A stretch of DNA of 64,000 nt from Emiliania huxleyi CCMP1516 (taxonomy: Eukaryota > Haptophyta > Isochrysidales > Noelaerhabdaceae): contig NW_005200600.1 in assembly GCF_000372725.1 (NCBI RefSeq), positions 689,954-753,953 on the forward strand, read 5' to 3'. Below the pieces are notes generated by a model that was given only the letters and a program-made list of their open reading frames with translations, was not told where the DNA came from and searched no databases. Position numbers and translations under genes: made by a program. Shown in pieces: positions 61,163-64,000 of the stretch (its first letter is position 1; the number at the start of each line of letters is the position of its first letter).

Positions 61163-63782
61163 CTAGTTAATCATGCCATCGGCCAGCTGCACCTCGGGCG
61201 AGGAACGGCCCGAGCCGCCCTCCGCACTCTCCGCCGCAGCCAGCCCCCCCGCGCCAAACCCGCACCTCCCCTCGATCTCGCCCTCGGCCCCAACGCCATT
61301 GCCGGCAGCTGTCCCGGTGCCGATGAAGGCGGTGACGGTGGCGGTGACGGTGGCGGTGGCGGCGGTGGTGGCGGCGGCGGTGACGGTGGCGACGGTGGCA
61401 GCGACCGCGGGCGGCGTTGGCCTCGGTGTCGGTGTCGGCGGGGCTGAGAGCGGGCTTGACACTCGCGCGGCTCCGTGCGCCTGAGAGGAAGGGCTCGCCA
61501 GCTCGTCAGCCGAACGCACTCTCGGCTCGAGACACGCGGCCGTACGCCCGCCTGCGCCGCCCACGCGCAGTGCCGGCGGTGCGAACCGAGCCCGCCCGTG
61601 CTGTCAAAGGCGCGGCCGCACCTGTTCACAGCCGTGCCCGTGAAAAGACGCTGCTTGCACCCGGCCTTGTGCCCTGTAGCCGCACACCCGCAGAGCCACT
61701 TGCCGTCCGCGTCTCGGCGCAGCGCCTCGCGGTGGCCGGCGCGGAAGCGAGATGCGCAGACAGCGCAGAGCGTGCGCGGCCCGTCCGGCCCCGGCCCCTT
61801 GCCTTGCGCCGCCGCGGCGTCGCACTCGCACCAGCCGCACCGCCACCTGCCGCCGTCGCAGTGTCGCTTGTGCACGCCGAGCGCGCCTGAGAAAGGGTGC
61901 ATGGCCCTAGAGCACAGTCGTCAGATTGGGACGAGATTGTGCTCGCCGAGCGCGCCGATCGTCTCGAAGGTGCGGCCGCAATCGCAGAGGTACTTGCCCG
62001 CCGCGTCCACCTAACGAGCCGACTCACGCGCGCAGTGAATCGACCGGCAGTGACAGCGCAGCGACAGTCGCCGCCCCCGCGCCTGCGGCGGGCCCGTGGC
62101 GCCGGAGCGGAAACGGGCCGAGCAGGCGGAGCAGAGAGTGCCTGTTCACGGCGCGAGCTGTGAACAGCGCCTCTCCACCGCGCAATCTCCGAGCAGGCCG
62201 AGCAGACGCGTGCCTGGCCCTTCCGGCCCGGGTCCCTTCCCAGACTTTGCCTCGTACTTTGACTCGCACCAGCCGCATCGCCACGCGCCGCCGTCGCAGC
62301 GGCGCATGTGGATGCCGCGAGCCGCAAACGTCTCGAACGTTCGCTCGCACCGCTCGCACACGAAGAGACCCGCCTCGGTCTTGGCGGGGGGGCCGGAGTG
62401 GCCCGCGCGGAACCGCGCAGAGCAGACAGAGCACAGGGTCTGCTTGCCTGTTCACAGCTCGAGGCGTGAAGAGACGCCGTTCACAGAGCAAGCAGAGCAC
62501 AGGGTCTGATTAGCCGTCTGGCCCCGGCCCCTTGCCAGAAGTCTCGCCTACTCTCGGCGAAGCTCGGCTCATCTCCGGCGCAGCTCTTGCCCCGCCCCTT
62601 GCAAAGACACGAACCCGCGGAGCAGCGGCACCACGCGCAAGCCCACACTCCTCCGTCGCACCGGCTGCGGTGCGTGCCGAGCCCGGGGATGGTCTCGAAG
62701 CCGCGGCCGCACAGCTCGCACAAGTACTGGCCTGCTCTCAGCGGGAGGCTGTGAAGAGGCGCGGCCCGCACGCCCGTCCTCGCAGCCCGCAGAGGCGGTG
62801 CTGGCCAGACGCGTCCCTCGCTGGCGGGCCGGTGTGCCCCGCGACCCACCGGCGGTTGCAAGGCGCGCACAGCGAGCTCGGCCCGTCCGGGCCGGGGCCC
62901 TTGCCTTGCGTCTCCTCCGCCTTGCACTCGCACCAGCGGCAGCGCCAGGCGCCTAGCGAACGCACAGCGAGCTCAGGGAGGGGAGAAGGTCTTCGTGCGG
63001 GTCACTCAGACCATCGCGAGAGGTCAAAGGGCTGTGCGAATGCGTGTGTGCGGCTGCGGAGCTGGTCGGAGCACAGGGCATGAGTCCGCATCCAGCGCCA
63101 CGCGCCTCCGTCGCAGAAGCGGCGGTGGCCGCCGAGCGCCGCCATCGACGAGAAGGCGCGCGAGCACGCGCCGCACACGAACTCGCCCGCCTCGTTGAGC
63201 TGCGGCGCGTTGTTGTGGCCCGAGCGGTAGCGCTGGCCGCAGGCGGAGCAGAGCGTCTTCGGTCCGGCGGGGCCATTGGCCTTGTGGTGCGTCTCGTGCG
63301 CGCTGCAGTGGCACCACTCGCAGGACCACGCGTCTGCAGAAGAGCAGAACCTGCCCACACAACTCGAGCAGTGAAGAGTCGCTGTTCACACTCACTGCAT
63401 CCGCAGGGGAGCGGAACCGGAGGTGGCCGTACAGGCCGGTCGGGTCGGGGTATACGGAGCCGCACGCGCCACACGCCCACCTCCCCGCTTCGTCCTGCTT
63501 GAGCTGCTCAAGAGCTGACGCCGCCACGACTGCGTGACGGCCCTTTCCGCGTGGCCGCTTGCGCGTCTGCGAGGGAGGCAGTGGCCACGGGCCGGGAGCC
63601 TCCTCGCTGGTGGCGACGTACGCTCGGCGAGCCGTCACGTCAATCACTGGTGGCGGAGGCTCGGGAGGTGAAGGAGGCTCGTCAACGTCAATGTCCTCGG
63701 GCCGGAAAGCGTCCACCGTGCCGTCGCCGCCGCCGCCGCAAATTGCGTCGTCCATGTCGAGTGCCTCCGACTCAAACTCCAT
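61163..63782 (-). CDS. Polydactyl protein alternating GATA-like and C2HC zinc fingers
   Basis: Exons (minus): 63782-63418, 63350-63106, 62952-62806, 62731-~62600, ~62545-62515, 62447-62214, 62141-62083, 62010-61956, 61886-61688, 61621 onward to a stop at 61163. After an acidic N-terminus (MEFESEALDMDDAICGGG) come alternating modules: C2HC type (FVCGACSRAFSSMAALGGHR-RFC) and GATA-like (CEWCHCSAHETHHKANGPAG-PKTLCSACGQRYRSGHNN; also GKGPGPDGPRTLCAVCASRF-RAGH). Five GATA-like and five or six C2HC modules are visible, so a nuclear DNA/RNA-binding role is likely. Introns cluster at 66-74 nt (one 153), and nearly all begin with a copy of the next exon start. Five end in the introner core. The Ser/Thr/Ala-rich C-terminus (PPTPTPRPTPPAVAATVATV) is less certain. 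Confidence 0.8.
61622..61647 (-). repeat. Introner core, zinc-finger gene (intron 61687-61622)
   Basis: Sense: CTTTTCACGGGCACGGCTGT then GAACAG before GTGCGGCCGCG; the donor GTGTGCGGCTAC resembles it. GT-AG, 66 nt. Confidence 0.85.
62142..62167 (-). repeat. Introner core, zinc-finger gene (intron 62213-62142)
   Basis: Sense: CTGTTCACAGCTCGCGCCGT then GAACAG, with perfect 8-bp inverted ends. Donor GCACGCGTCTGCTCGGCCTG and exon start GCACTCTCTGCTCCGCCTGC are duplicates. GC-AG, 72 nt. Confidence 0.9.
62448..62473 (-). repeat. Introner core, zinc-finger gene (intron 62514-62448)
   Basis: Sense: CTCTTCACGCCTCGAGCTGT then GAACAG. Donor GCTAATCAGACCCTGTGCTC and exon start GCAAGCAGACCCTGTGCTCT are duplicates. 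GC-AG, 67 nt; unspliced it would stop at TAA. Confidence 0.9.
62732..62758 (-). repeat. Introner core, zinc-finger gene (intron 62805-62732)
   Basis: Sense: CTCTTCACAGCCTCCCGCTG then AGAGCAG before GCCAGTACTTGTGCGAGC; donor GCCAGCACCGCCTCTGCG. GC-AG, 74 nt. Confidence 0.85.
63351..63378 (-). repeat. Introner core, zinc-finger gene (intron 63417-63351)
   Basis: Sense: CTCTTCACTGCTCGAGTTGT then GTGGGCAG before GTTCTGCTCTTCTGCAGACG; donor GTTCCGCTCCCCTGCGGATG. GT-AG, 67 nt. Confidence 0.85.
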
Positions 63783-64000
63783 GCTCGTGGCTCTTGGAAA
63801 TCTGCTGGCGACCCAGCTAGGGGGCGACCAAGATAGGACGATGAGCTGCCAGGCCCAGCAGGGGGTCGAGAAGAAAACGAGCTGTCGCATGGCAGGCCAA
63901 TGCCCGACGAAGGCTACACTGCGTCAGGTCGTGTATTGAGCGAACCGAGCCCCTCCGCCTAATTAATGCTTGGTGTGTGGAGGGAAGTCATGTTAGAGCT

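Overview
This is nuclear DNA from a GC-rich, intron-rich eukaryotic microalga. A protist with a red-algal-derived secondary plastid fits best, probably a haptophyte; a pelagophyte or dinoflagellate is less likely. The evidence is: spliced eukaryotic genes on both strands (protein kinase, HIF asparaginyl hydroxylase-like, NOSIP, LMBR1-type, MARCH-type RING, SET, ribosomal protein eL13); a signal peptide ending AAA-F on a putative plastid protein (16406-18351), as in red-lineage complex plastids; proline-rich wall-type proteins and DUF7495- and ShK-like domains common in marine algae; TTAGGG interstitial telomeric repeats; and very frequent GC-AG (some GA-AG) introns. No rRNA, tRNA, CRISPR or prokaryotic operon was found.

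Layout. 1-1.5 kb: 3'-truncated kinase (-). 2.3-5.4 kb: FIH-like 2OG dioxygenase (+). 5.6-6.4 kb: TIR element. 6.65-14.5 kb: four copies of a dispersed block that in its last copy is the promoter, first exon and first intron of eL13, with a GMC oxidoreductase and a MARCH-type E3 ligase between copies. 14.3-15.5 kb: eL13. 16.4-18.4 kb: putative plastid membrane protein (-), next to a GH43-like beta-propeller protein (+). 20.4-25.3 kb: DUF4291 protein, a foldback element with hairpin-array ends, a HEAT protein and a DUF7495 protein. 26.5-34.2 kb: REX1B-like repair protein, NOSIP (complete 8-exon model, 327 aa) and a SMYD-like SET protein. 34.6-35.3 kb: large palindrome with an outward-facing TATA box on each side. 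36.8-41.6 kb: giant proline-rich membrane protein. 42.4-47.6 kb: LMBR1-type membrane protein. 48-51 kb: astacin-like protease with ShK-like repeats. 51.8-56.1 kb: large ectoprotein, possibly DUF5695. 56.2-57.1 kb: Tudor/AP2 protein. 57.4-60.6 kb: multi-pass membrane protein. 61.2-63.8 kb: polydactyl zinc-finger protein.

The main discovery is in the introns. In gene after gene the intron starts with a degenerate copy of the first ~8-30 nt of the downstream exon, is about 63-77 nt long, and uses GT, GC or even GA as donor. About fifteen of them end in the same ~26-nt imperfect palindrome (CTCTTCAC...GTGARCAG|G), whose last bases are the 3' splice site. Others carry telomeric repeats instead. 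This looks like an active family of intron-generating insertions (introners) plus a parallel route through telomere-repeat patches, caught at several stages including nested events. All splice models here are inferred from sequence logic and conserved protein continuity, with no transcript evidence.
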